DNA of 64,000 nt from CBDEUK01 sp965250225 (GCA_965250225.1 CBDFNQ010000036.1:180698-244697), one strand, 5' to 3'. Shown: positions 9,401 through 16,511, counted from the stretch's first letter. Numbers and translations are program-made. Notes: a model not told the origin generated them from the sequence alone.

Positions 9401-10230
9401 CTGAAGGTCTGGCCTTGACTGGCGCCTGGGTCGATAAAGAAAAAGGTTTGATTTCATTAATCACTCTGGAGATGGGCAGTTCATCGCGCCTTTGTTCTCT
9501 GTGGGAAAAAAATGAGCCACTAGTGATCATGGGTGTTACCGGAACACCGACTGAGATCAGTGAGGATAAAACCGTTATGTTAGTTGGTGGCGGTCTTGGT
9601 AATGCGGTGCAATTTTCTATCGGCAAGGCATTACGTGCTCTGGGCAATAAAGTGATTTATTTTGCCGGTTACAAAAATCCCACAGACGTGTTTAAAGTCG
9701 AAGAGATTGAAGCGGCCTCTGACGTCATCGTCTGGTCAGTTGACCCAGCACCAGGAGTAGAACCTATCAGCACAACCAGACCACAGGACAAATCGACTGT
9801 CGGTAATATTCTCGAAGCCATTGAAAGATTTGCCAAAGGGAAATTGGGTAAATCGGATATTTCACTAAACGATGTTGATAACATGATTGTGATCGGTTCC
9901 GACCGCATGATGGCGGCTGTAAAAGAAGCACGTCATGGACGCCTGAAAGAGTATTTCAAAGCAGATCATACGGCGATTGGCTCCATCAACTCGCCGATGC
10001 AATGCATGATGAAAGGCGTTTGTGCTCAATGTTTGTGTAAACATGTCGACCCGCATACTCAGGAAGAATACTTTGTCTATTCCTGTTACAACCAGGATCA
10101 GGAACTGGACCGCGTTGACTTTAAAAACCTAAATGCACGCCTCAGACAAAATACGGTACAGGAAAAACTATCGAACCTCTGGTTGGATCATATTTTTGAA
10201 TCGGAAGAATTTAAATCTAAAAATATATAA
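6475..10230 (+). CDS. Large FAD/Fe-S oxidoreductase: GltD/NfnB-like domain fused to PyrK/NfnA-like domain
   Basis: A 1251-aa cytoplasmic flavoprotein. Residues 1-300 are mostly helical, with no recognised domain. Residues 310-400 carry cysteines C313, C316, C324, C348, C380, C388, C391 and C395, with GHRICNDCMRGC resembling the GR-C-P-x-x-C Fe-S region of GltD. Next come two dinucleotide-binding loops, VVGMGPAG (452-459) and IIGGG (626-630), as in GltD/NfnB pyridine-nucleotide:disulfide-type enzymes. From about 915 there is a ferredoxin-reductase/PyrK-type module: HPGQFYRVQ (near 950), VGGGLGNA (1037-1044) and a 2Fe-2S-like set C1177, C1183, C1186, C1204. Likely an NAD(P)H-dependent electron-transfer enzyme; Nfn-type transhydrogenation or bifurcation is only an inference. 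No Shine-Dalgarno is seen before the ATG. Monocistronic, with a strong terminator following. Confidence 0.8.
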   Translation: MSTTSSKHDKLTLGISGFGYDDLYKPDKLKQLNALFHQELARKDATLAEQFQAYTTAEDNSFSAQNISDLLVKTAPHVGDFVARLFGVTQEKEQQEINIQSDMSSVFVFRNEVVDKLGTKFKKIDTSDWDFNAIQSNMDLLQTAGFPQTLAIKDDEKAIAMVGARLANLSDHYLLLRKDRPSDYSGGAAAADNDTKQLRESLRDNDQITSNFAEQLAIEDDSEFIDTILEIVRIWAHATQLENSPLAEKTRGWLSFKDVAKRDFNQLVHHETFHRDGFDTWMSDKNDRRHRDGFALTDQRFEQRQVLYEVNHCIFCHDRDTDSCSKGMRNKKTEGFKSNSLGSPITGCPLGEKISEMHVVKKGGDNIGALALIVLDNPMCPGTGHRICNDCMRGCIYQKTEPVNIPQIETNVLTDVLFMPWGFEIYSFLTRWNPLNIQRPYQLPYNGKNVMVVGMGPAGYTLSHYLLNEGFGVAGIDALKIEPLSEKLIGGKGTAPEPIEDFNDIYEELDKRLLAGFGGVAEYGITVRWDKNFLKVIYLTLARRAAFRCYGGVRFGGTITIQEAWDMGFDHIALASGAGKPTIIGLKNNLIRGIRKASDFLMTLQLTGAAKNNSMANLQVRLPVGIIGGGLTAIDTTTEVMAYYPVQVEKILRRYTILCDKHDEETVRARYDKEEIEILDEFLEHGKAIVAERERATATNVKPNFEPLITAWGGATMFYRKGIKNSPAYTQNHEEIHEALQEGIQLAEGMNPLEAVEDEYGALKAVKFDKLDEIDGHWMSQSNELEIPLKSLFIAAGTAPNTIYEQEYPYSFRMDKKFFQRYEPHWNDTDIPELLPMDDEAEPKIGKPAPFTSYHKNGKFISFYGDNHPVYAGNVVKAMASAKDGYPYVVKLFEKEFAQLNENEQSARDANLESLFNKLDEELLATVVEVNRLTPTIVEVIVKAPLQARKFHPGQFYRVQNFESLAPTVNDTVLAAEGLALTGAWVDKEKGLISLITLEMGSSSRLCSLWEKNEPLVIMGVTGTPTEISEDKTVMLVGGGLGNAVQFSIGKALRALGNKVIYFAGYKNPTDVFKVEEIEAASDVIVWSVDPAPGVEPISTTRPQDKSTVGNILEAIERFAKGKLGKSDISLNDVDNMIVIGSDRMMAAVKEARHGRLKEYFKADHTAIGSINSPMQCMMKGVCAQCLCKHVDPHTQEEYFVYSCYNQDQELDRVDFKNLNARLRQNTVQEKLSNLWLDHIFESEEFKSKNI

Positions 10231-10267
10231 TCTTGTCATTCCAAAGTAGAGATTATTAGACGAAGAG

Positions 10268-10320
10268 AAAGGTGCCGGAGTGATTAAAATTAAATCACTC
10301 CGGCACCTTTTCTTTCTTTT
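10268..10320 (+). terminator. Strong Rho-independent terminator
   Basis: A perfect 18-bp stem (10268-10285 with 10293-10310; core GGTGCCGGAGTGATT) and a 7-nt loop are followed by TTTTCTTTCTTTT. It ends the flavoprotein transcript about 40 nt after its stop. It is also the right-side border between the conserved flavoprotein gene and the accessory island. Confidence 0.9.
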
Positions 10321-10459
10321 TAGGATACCTCAAACCACATCTTTTGCATGGTTTAGAAAATCTAATCTTTATTGGAATTTGCATCATATTAATATTATTT
10401 TAGTTTCATGATGTATAATGCAAAACACTTCTGCATATTTTTGTAGTGGCGTGTCTAGG

Positions 10460-10499
10460 CCATAACAAGAATATGTCAGTGTGGTGCGTATTGTTAACC
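10460..10499 (-). repeat. attC-like junction site 1 (degenerate, short)
   Basis: Read on the minus strand, the stop of the membrane-protein gene is embedded in GGTTAAC (R''-like) and 27 nt later comes GTTATGG (R'-like, consensus GTTRRRY). The two ends can pair through TAACAA/TTGTTA. At 40 bp it is shorter than usual attC sites, so alone it would be weak; it is listed because the same arrangement recurs after every gene of the island. The remaining gap 10321-10459 shows nothing else. Confidence 0.35.
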
Positions 10500-11150
10500 A
10501 TTTTCATATGTCTCGGTGGTTATAAGTTGATAAGCCATAGATAGTGCAGCCACCTCAAAAACTATAACGAATGTAGACAGTAGGCTAGACAATAAAAATG
10601 TATATGGAATCCAGATTAAAATAATAGTGGGAATAGCCAGGAGTATAGGAAATACCACTACCACCAAAAACATTAGCAGTTGATAGGTTTCAGTTAATTT
10701 CCACGAAAGCCTAAAAGAAACGCCTTTATCAATAGCAATACCGGGAAAAACAAGGCTAAATCGCCCCAAAATCCAACATATTATAACCAAGGCTATGATA
10801 CTTCCAAGAATAGGTATAAAGCCTAGCAATACAATCGGTATAATCATAAGTGACAGGCCAATAACGTGAAGAAAAAAGTAAGTTTCCCGTTTCGTCCATG
10901 AAGTTAAACCCCATTTTGAAACTGACTCTGGACCTAGCAATACAATTCTGTGGGTTGTGATGGCGAAGATAGTTTGAACAAAAATGGTCAACGCTCCAAC
11001 AACAAAACTCAAAGCTATTTCAGGCTCTAAATATTCAATTGCATCTAAAAAGACGAATGCTATAAATGGCCATGCTAGAGCTCTTACTAGATTCCTCTTA
11101 TACTCGAAAATGTAGTAAAAAGTCCCCGCGATAATTTTTTTAAATTCCAT
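10494..11150 (-). CDS. Hypothetical multi-pass membrane protein (cassette-like gene)
   Basis: A 218-aa, strongly hydrophobic protein with about five or six membrane segments (around residues 24-38, 46-66, 90-112, 114-140, 155-185 and 188-208). It resembles small YciC-like or glycerophosphodiesterase-membrane-domain-like proteins, but I cannot assign a family. It has no signal peptidase motif or catalytic motif. The ATG lies only 14 nt after a GTTAACC core site and the stop overlaps the next core site, as in integron cassettes. No promoter is seen directly in front of it; it would depend on upstream transcription from the right. Confidence 0.7.
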   Translation of the reverse strand: MEFKKIIAGTFYYIFEYKRNLVRALAWPFIAFVFLDAIEYLEPEIALSFVVGALTIFVQTIFAITTHRIVLLGPESVSKWGLTSWTKRETYFFLHVIGLSLMIIPIVLLGFIPILGSIIALVIICWILGRFSLVFPGIAIDKGVSFRLSWKLTETYQLLMFLVVVVFPILLAIPTIILIWIPYTFLLSSLLSTFVIVFEVAALSMAYQLITTETYENG

Positions 11151-11164
11151 TGCCGTATCTTTAT

Positions 11165-11212
11165 GGTTAACGGTTGAGTCAAAGGACGTTGCTTTTCAGC
11201 GAATTGTTATGT
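11165..11212 (-). repeat. attC-like junction site 2 (degenerate)
   Basis: On the minus strand, immediately after the stop of the 194-aa gene, the site begins ACATAAC (R'', 11212-11206) and ends GTTAACC (R', 11171-11165). TAAC/GTTA pair across the ends and a small GCTGAAAAGC hairpin sits inside. It is 48 bp long, shorter than typical attC sites. It shares the motif CGTCCTTTGA with the site upstream of the HEPN-type gene (about 15160). Both genes on either side abut it within 5-14 nt. Confidence 0.4.
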
Positions 11213-11216
11213 GCGA

Positions 11217-11801
11217 TTATTTGATCGGGAACCATTTTTCTACAATGTTTTTTTCAATACCTTTTGTTTTATCAACGATCCATTCAGTTTGTTGTTTGAA
11301 TGAGGCGTACCAAGCCATGACTTCATCTCCATCTACTAAATAAACTAATATACTTCCATGCATGTTTTTATCGGTGTTTGATGTAAACCAAACAAAAAGC
11401 CCAGACTCAGTGAAATCGGCTACCCTATTATTTAGATTGCCTGCGCTTGATTGAAGCCGGTGTTTGTGAACCCATTTAGGTTCTTTTTTACTACTGCCAT
11501 AGGTTCCATTGTCTTGTCGCTCCCAATGTATCTGCTGTCCAATTTGTCTTGGATTGAAGGGAGGAAAGGTCAATTTATCTTTCCATAATGGATCTAACGA
11601 AGTATCTGAAATTGGATAACAATCATATGCCACTCTTCCTTTACCTGAATATTTTAACCACTTGTGATCGAACCATTTATTAATTCTCGTCACCTGTAAA
11701 TCTTTTGGCGCCCTTTCTTTAACTAATGTAGCAATTAGACTATTTACAGCAGTCAAGTACTTTTTATTGTCACCGTCTTTAATTGGAATATCTACGATCA
11801 T
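11217..11801 (-). CDS. Hypothetical protein (cassette-like gene)
   Basis: A 194-aa soluble protein, rich in Trp and Lys, with no signal peptide or membrane helix. I do not recognise the family. The C-terminal half (RVADFTESGLFVWFTSN, then GSILVYLVDGDEVMAWYASF) looks like a compact alpha/beta domain. The ATG follows a GTTATGT core site by 12 nt and the stop precedes the next core site by 4 nt, so almost the entire cassette is coding, a typical feature of integron cassette genes of unknown function. Its upstream attC-like site has been split by the IS1182 insertion, which also separates it from the HEPN-type gene. Confidence 0.65.
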   Translation of the reverse strand: MIVDIPIKDGDNKKYLTAVNSLIATLVKERAPKDLQVTRINKWFDHKWLKYSGKGRVAYDCYPISDTSLDPLWKDKLTFPPFNPRQIGQQIHWERQDNGTYGSSKKEPKWVHKHRLQSSAGNLNNRVADFTESGLFVWFTSNTDKNMHGSILVYLVDGDEVMAWYASFKQQTEWIVDKTKGIEKNIVEKWFPIK

Positions 11802-11821
11802 TTTGTGTGAAGCACATAACG

Positions 11822-11837
11822 AGGCTGTAGAAAAACC
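11822..11837 (+). repeat. IS1182-family left terminal inverted repeat
   Basis: AGGCTGTAGAAAAACC, identical to the inverted right end. The preceding G (11821) also matches but may belong to the AACG target duplication. Confidence 0.85.
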
Positions 11838-11947
11838 TGTCTTCGGTTCAGGTTTTCAACATCTCGATTAATTTTTGATCGGTTCATTTATTTTTATAGT
11901 GCTTTTGGTTTTAATAAAATAGAGGTTGCTTCATTCTTGAATATAAC

Positions 11948-12835
11948 TCAGGCCGCCAATCCACCGTAATTCTTTAGCTTCTCAATATTGTGTACTAGAC
12001 AATACATCTTCCACTGACATTGTACTTTCTTTTTACTGCGCAAACTGAATCGGTTGAGCCGTTTATTTGAACCTATATTACCAAACACCGGTTCGACTAC
12101 CGACATTCTGTGACTGTAACTCTGTTTTCCCTTGTCGCTATCCACTCGGTGCTTCATCCAATCAGTGAAGTTCGGTGCTCTTTTACTCTCCAGGACAAAT
12201 GAGACCTGTCGACCGTGGCCCTCTCGGGTGTTCGCAGAGCTTGGGTTTCTCATGCATTGATGTTTCAATTTGCAGCCTCGACATTTTGTCAGCCGTCCTT
12301 CAAAAAATAATTTATAACTGCCTTGTTGATCATGGCCTTCTTTCTTTAGCCACATCGCCTCGCCTGCCGGGCAGATGCAACTTTTCTTGGTAGGATCGAA
12401 ACGGAATTCACTGGCAGGGATGACGTTGATTGTTTTCTTTTTAGTGTTTGTTTTCCGTTTGCCGTATTTGCTTTTCTGCTCGGCGAATTTTGGATCCCGA
12501 CTGCGAAATTTGTTGTCGGGGATATAACCATTGATCCTATTCTCGTGCAGATATTTCATATTCGCTTCATTGGCAAATCCGGTATCTGCGGTCACTATGA
12601 TGTCGTCCTGATATATATTGTTGCTGATCCCCAATCGTTTGTAGCGTTCTTTAATCGTCTCCAATACAGGTTGTAAGGTATAGTGTTCCTGGCCTGCTCC
12701 GAAGGCTTGAGCATCAATGATCACTTGATGTTTTTTATCGACCGAGGCAACGCCATTGTACCCCTGAATAGTCCCTTTGTTGGTGGTCATCTTGGCGCTT
12801 TCATTATCGGTGATATTACTTTTGACTTGACCCAC
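11948..12835 (-). pseudogene. IS1182 transposase, C-terminal part
   Basis: A 295-aa frame beginning at a GTG and carrying the DDE catalytic half of an IS1182-type transposase: SNITDNESAKM with IQGYNGVASVD (around residues 6-33), ADTGF (about 87-91) and the terminal SVVEPVFGNIGSN block with the last acidic residue (E near 253). It also has the zinc-ribbon-like C-x-C ... C-x2-C cysteines typical of the family (about 158-192). It lies +1 relative to the N-terminal frame with an overlap at 12816-12835. It is probably not independently functional; a programmed frameshift cannot be excluded but IS1182 members normally have one continuous gene. Confidence 0.8.
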
Positions 12836-13562
12836 ATGGATGTGGAGAATGCCGGTTTTGCAGGAGCATAAACCTGCCTTTGGGTCTTTTACCTTGGCCC
12901 ATCCGTGGGCTGTTGGACTTTAAAAATTGATCTATCTTCTCATGCGCTTTATTTAATGTCTCAATGGCCTGCTCGGTGCGCTTGTGTCTCTCTTCATCAC
13001 GACTTTCATTCTTGTCTAACTGTTGATGTTCGTTTATATGATGATGGATCTGACGTTTAATTTTCTCGCGCTTTTCTGCCAGCTCTTTAAAGGTCCCCGA
13101 CCATTCTTTTGAGGCATCCGATGGCATCTTGCAACCATCAATCGCAAACAACTCATGGCCCAGTAATCCTTGCTCATGACAGACCAATAACACCTGTTCA
13201 AACAAATCCGCTATCTCAGTTGCACAGGAACTGACAAACTCTGCAATCGTTGTAAAATGCGGCACGCTATCACACGACAAGGCTTTAAATATGATGTTCG
13301 TTTGACAACACCATTGGATCTCGCGACTTGATGTTATTCCTTTAGAGTAAGCGAACAGGATGACCTTCAACAAGAGTGCCGGGTCAATGGCAGGGCGGCC
13401 GTTGTCATCGTTGTTATACCGAGGATAAAAAACAGACAGGTCTAACGTGTTCTCTATTAAGTAATGAACGGCGTGTTCGAAGGTGCCCGCTTGAAGTTGG
13501 TCTTGATAATTGATCACCACCATTGAACTCTGATTGTGATCATAAGGAATGAATTTAGGCAT
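12816..13562 (-). pseudogene. IS1182 transposase, N-terminal part
   Basis: A 248-aa frame starting MPKFIPYDHNQSS, with the N-terminal DUF772-type domain (YPRYNNDDNGRPAIDPALLLKV, split here after residue 20 of the motif) and the first catalytic aspartate region FAIDGCKMPSDAS (about residues 139-151), followed by a charged coiled-coil stretch (155-215). The last 20 or so residues (from about GRFMLLQ) look out of frame. The frame change to the C-terminal half lies somewhere in 12836-12930; I cannot place it exactly. Confidence 0.8.
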
Positions 13563-13616
13563 TTAAAGTGCTCTTTATGGGTTGCGCTATTTTACCAAAT
13601 CTAAGGTGGAAATAGG

Positions 13617-13633
13617 GGTTTTTCTACAGCCTC
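13617..13633 (-). repeat. IS1182-family right terminal inverted repeat
   Basis: On the minus strand this reads GAGGCTGTAGAAAAACC, the mirror of the left end. It is followed outward by AACG, the likely target duplication. Confidence 0.85.
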
Positions 13634-13702
13634 AACGCCCGCGTAATGGGCTGGTATGGAGCGTCAGCGGAAAACTAGTCCCAGTTGACGCGTTTATTAT
13701 GC
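13634..13702 (-). repeat. attC-like site 3, interrupted by the IS
   Basis: The best attC candidate. On the minus strand it starts GCATAAT (R''-like, 3 nt after the HEPN-type gene stop), continues with CGCGT and CTGG, then a spacer, then CCAG and ACGCG, and ends GGGCGTT. Its last bases (ATGTGC) lie at 11812-11817 beyond the IS. The reconstructed R' is GTTATGT. The pairs CATAA/TTATG, CGCGT/ACGCG and CTGG/CCAG give the folded bottom-strand shape expected of attC, with a total reconstructed length near 75 bp. The GGGCGTTATG end resembles gammaproteobacterial integron sites such as Vibrio repeats. Confidence 0.55.
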
Positions 13703-13704
13703 TT

Positions 13705-15099
13705 TCAAAACGGTATATCGTCATCATTTTCTTTGGGTTCATCCTGAATTAATTCATCCTGTAACAGCAGTTCTCTTAGTGATTCATAAGAGAATCCTTT
13801 TTCATTAAGACTATTCCAAAACTCTAGCCATAATCTGCTATGGGCAATTTCTGCGCTCTTTGTTTCCGTATATAGCCTTGAGAAAAACAACTCAATTGAT
13901 CCTGCATTTAATATTTGATTTATTCCATATGAGCCTGTATTTTCTATGGCACCTCTAAAAATGATCTTTATGTCATTTTCATCAAGTTTACTAGCCATAG
14001 GAACAAGTAAACTATTTCCTCTAAACTCAGCTGAATCGAAACTGAGTGATTCGATAAAAATATTTATAGCTTGGTTTTTAAATGTCTGAGAAGGATTAGA
14101 AGCAATTAACTTTGCTTGATCAACATTATTAAAGCTTTCAATCTTAACCATCAGTTCCTTTCTGATTTGAAGATTCACTTCGGCAAGCTTAGGAGTTTGG
14201 TATTTTATCAGATCGTCAACATCCATAGATTGCATTAAACCGTCAATACGAATCTTCTCAGGAGTAGCAATTTTCTCCCACAATTCATTTCGTGACAATA
14301 GAAAAGGAAAGACCCTTTTTAACTGAGTGTCATTAGCCTCAGAAAGCATTGCCCCAAGCTTTGTTTCTATTACGTTTGTATACGTTTCAGGATAAAGTCT
14401 GCTTATGGCTCCAAGTGATGCGGAGATCCTATTTAATAGCTCTGGTGAAATACTAGACTCATCGCGAAAAACCCTTTTTAATAGAATTACTGTTAAGTTT
14501 CTAACGCTACTCTCTCTAACACGACCAAGATTATTATCAGATGATAATAGGGTAAAAGCTTTTTCTTCATCTTCGGGAAACGAAGGCTCATTAATGTGTT
14601 CAAATAATCTTTGTATTACAATTTTTCCCTTTACCGGAGGATGTATCAATAAATAATTTGAGGCTTGAACGATATATGACAATGTGAGCTCAGCATGAGG
14701 TGAGAACTGACTTCCATCATGTGAAAACGTTGGATGAGCGCAAACATTTCGATCATTCTTAAGTCTTTCTAAATGAGACTTCTCAATTGTAGATATCAGT
14801 TGAAGTTCATCGCATGCTATGTCGAGAATATCTTTCTCAAACGAGAGCATAGAGTTGGGATCATTTGCATTGATTCCATCTAACCTTTCTTCAATCATCT
14901 TTGCTGCTGCATCTTCACTAAGGCTTAACTCACGAATCTTTTCAATAATATCTACACAAACCGCTATCCATGTTGTTATCAGAGAAGCTCTATAGGCTCC
15001 AGCTCTATAAGAAGATATTGATTCATTCAGGTAGTTTTTGGAATGAACGTTCCTTACTTTTTGGATTAGCTCATCTAAATTGCTCAAGTGTAATTTCAA
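13705..15099 (-). CDS. HEPN-like domain protein with long helical C-terminal region
   Basis: A 464-aa soluble protein. The N-terminal 150 residues look like a HEPN domain: the helix YRAGAYRASLITTWIAVCVD (31-50) matches the typical HEPN 'yraGAYRAA' helix, and RNVCAH (R117-x4-H122) is the R-x4-6-H motif that forms the active site of HEPN ribonucleases. Residues 160-464 appear all-helical with no known domain and end in an acidic DEPKENDDDIPF tail. HEPN proteins act in toxin-antitoxin, abortive-infection and RNA-processing systems; a defence role is inference. It starts at a TTG with a GAGG Shine-Dalgarno 7 nt upstream, behind a GTTATGC core site. No antitoxin-like partner is adjacent. Confidence 0.65.
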   Translation of the reverse strand: MKLHLSNLDELIQKVRNVHSKNYLNESISSYRAGAYRASLITTWIAVCVDIIEKIRELSLSEDAAAKMIEERLDGINANDPNSMLSFEKDILDIACDELQLISTIEKSHLERLKNDRNVCAHPTFSHDGSQFSPHAELTLSYIVQASNYLLIHPPVKGKIVIQRLFEHINEPSFPEDEEKAFTLLSSDNNLGRVRESSVRNLTVILLKRVFRDESSISPELLNRISASLGAISRLYPETYTNVIETKLGAMLSEANDTQLKRVFPFLLSRNELWEKIATPEKIRIDGLMQSMDVDDLIKYQTPKLAEVNLQIRKELMVKIESFNNVDQAKLIASNPSQTFKNQAINIFIESLSFDSAEFRGNSLLVPMASKLDENDIKIIFRGAIENTGSYGINQILNAGSIELFFSRLYTETKSAEIAHSRLWLEFWNSLNEKGFSYESLRELLLQDELIQDEPKENDDDIPF

Positions 15100-15127
15100 T
15101 TATTTACCTCGTTCCATCGGGCTGTGC

Positions 15128-15205
15128 GCATAACTAGGTGATAAGCAGTCCTTCAAAGGACGCGAATATTGGATATTAAAAGGGTAAAGCGAGTCCTTTT
15201 ATCTG
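15128..15205 (-). repeat. attC-like site 4, upstream of the HEPN-like gene
   Basis: On the minus strand the sequence ends with GTTATGC (15134-15128, R'-like) about 29 nt before the gene start. In front of it an inverted repeat pairs AAAGGAC(T)CGC (about 15189-15200) with GCGTCCTTT (about 15156-15164). The R'' half is not clear. The motif CGTCCTTTGA is shared with junction site 2. This marks the promoter-proximal border of the cassette-like island. Confidence 0.4.
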
Positions 15206-15650
15206 CTTGTTTCATTGATTGAACGACACCTTAATCCTTAAAAATAAACAACCAAAATAACCCCAATGTTACCAGGATTCAATAGCCACTATTGCAGAGC
15301 TAGAGAAAGTCATCGATTGTATGATACAAAACCCATGAGTTTATTTTCTATATAGATATCAATTACTTAACATTTCATGATAAACACTTCATTCGAATAG
15401 CTGATGCCTTGTGCTAAAGGCAAAATCGTCAAATAAGCTAAATAATGAGAAATCAGTAGCAAGTCTGTGATCTATTTCGCAATTTTGTCTTCAGAATAAT
15501 GCACTCTGTGCCGAAAAGGCTATATTCCTCGAATAGAATCAAGGTGGTACAAAATGTATTTAAGCCCGCTGACATATCTGACTAATCTAATTTATTTCAT
15601 TGCCTGATTTAGATCAGAAAAAAATAACGACTATACAATGGTTATAAACA
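15206..15650. other. Non-coding gap between the island and the cyclic-nucleotide genes
   Basis: About 445 bp without a supportable gene on either strand; in particular no tyrosine recombinase (integron integrase) remnant is visible. It contains a small hairpin (TGCCTT/AAGGCA, 15405-15422) without a T-tract and the FNR-like palindrome described separately. Strongly AT-rich, probably promoter DNA for both flanks. Confidence 0.6.
15604..15617 (+). promoter_or_regulatory. Putative CRP/FNR-family operator
   Basis: CTGAT-TTAG-ATCAG is a perfect 5-4-5 palindrome close to the FNR/DNR consensus TTGAT-N4-ATCAA. It ends 33 nt before the start codon of the first cyclic-nucleotide-binding gene, so it would overlap the -10/+1 region (repressor position) or an unseen start site. 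It is a single site, judged by eye. Confidence 0.4.
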
Positions 15651-16511
15651 ATGAATTTGAATACCTTCCATAATCAGGAAATCCTTCACAAGATCCCCTT
15701 ATTTCATTCTCTGAGTGATGAGGAACTCAAGCACATACTCGAAGCACCAGAGAACGGCATCGAAGATTACCAGGCAAAAGAAATTATCGTTGAGGAATCT
15801 GATATCGGCACCTGTATGTACATCGTTCTCAGTGGCATCGCCGAAGTCAATGTGAAACATGGTGAAAGAAACATCTCAGTTACCGTCAATACATTGCGTC
15901 CAGGCGATTTTTTCGGTGACCAGGCCTTATTACCTGAAGGTACAGGCAAACGTAACGCTTCGGTGCGCGCACTACATCCCGTTAAATTATTCCGCATCCA
16001 GAAAAAATATGTGTTATTTAGCTTTGACCGTACTGATGACAGTACAAGAAATACCTTGCCAAAAAAGACGATGCCACAATCAGAAGTGCGTGATCTGATC
16101 ATGAATATGCGCATGTTTCGTTCGTTAACTGATGAGGAACTATCACATAGCAATGAATGGACCAAAATTATCTCTGTCGAACCGGGTGAATTTGTTATTA
16201 AAGAATCAGAACCTGCCGATCACCTTTATATCATCCTTGAAGGTATTCTTGAAGTATTCACCCTCGACAGTTTTGGCAAAGTAGTGATTCTTGCGCGACA
16301 TGAAGCAGGTCGGTATTTTGGAGAACAAGCCTTATTAACCAATCAACAAGGCAAACGAAATTGTTATGTCCGCTCAAACGGCGTCTCTCGTTTGATCCGT
16401 ATTCCAAAAGGATATTTCCGATTGGTACTCAACCGCGACGCGGAACTGGAAAAAGCATTAAAGGAGATTGGTACAGTTCAAATTGATGAAATTGAAAAAA
16501 TAAGAGCATAG
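15651..16511 (+). CDS. Protein with two cyclic-nucleotide-binding domains
   Basis: A 286-aa soluble protein made of two cNMP-binding (cNBD) beta-barrels, about residues 12-125 and 145-265. Each has the phosphate-binding cassette: GDFFGDQALLPEGTGKRNASV in the first (split after residue 20) and GRYFGEQALL...GKRNCYV in the second, both keeping the Gly-Asp/Glu and Arg positions used for nucleotide binding. It has no helix-turn-helix, kinase or channel segment, so it is not a CRP-type regulator by itself; it resembles a PKA regulatory-subunit-like sensor. A paralogue of nearly equal length follows at 16654. Output partner unknown. Confidence 0.88.
   Translation: MNLNTFHNQEILHKIPLFHSLSDEELKHILEAPENGIEDYQAKEIIVEESDIGTCMYIVLSGIAEVNVKHGERNISVTVNTLRPGDFFGDQALLPEGTGKRNASVRALHPVKLFRIQKKYVLFSFDRTDDSTRNTLPKKTMPQSEVRDLIMNMRMFRSLTDEELSHSNEWTKIISVEPGEFVIKESEPADHLYIILEGILEVFTLDSFGKVVILARHEAGRYFGEQALLTNQQGKRNCYVRSNGVSRLIRIPKGYFRLVLNRDAELEKALKEIGTVQIDEIEKIRA

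Larger units (their letters stand above)
11822..13633 (-). mobile_element. IS1182-family insertion sequence, transposase frameshifted
   Basis: A 1.8-kb element with matching ends: GAGGCTGTAGAAAAACC is found at 11821-11837 and, inverted, at 13617-13633 (17 bp perfect). It is flanked by AACG at 11818-11821 and 13634-13637, consistent with a 4-bp target duplication if the left end starts at 11822. It carries one transposase gene broken into two overlapping frames. Removing the element rejoins the two halves of an attC-like site (minus strand GCGGGCGTT + ATGTGC). The short interval 11838-11947 inside the left end is non-coding. Confidence 0.88.

Noticed and set aside
15206..15650. Integron integrase or attI next to the cassette-like island
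   Set aside because: No recombinase fragment is readable in any frame of this gap; only an FNR-like palindrome and a small hairpin are seen.
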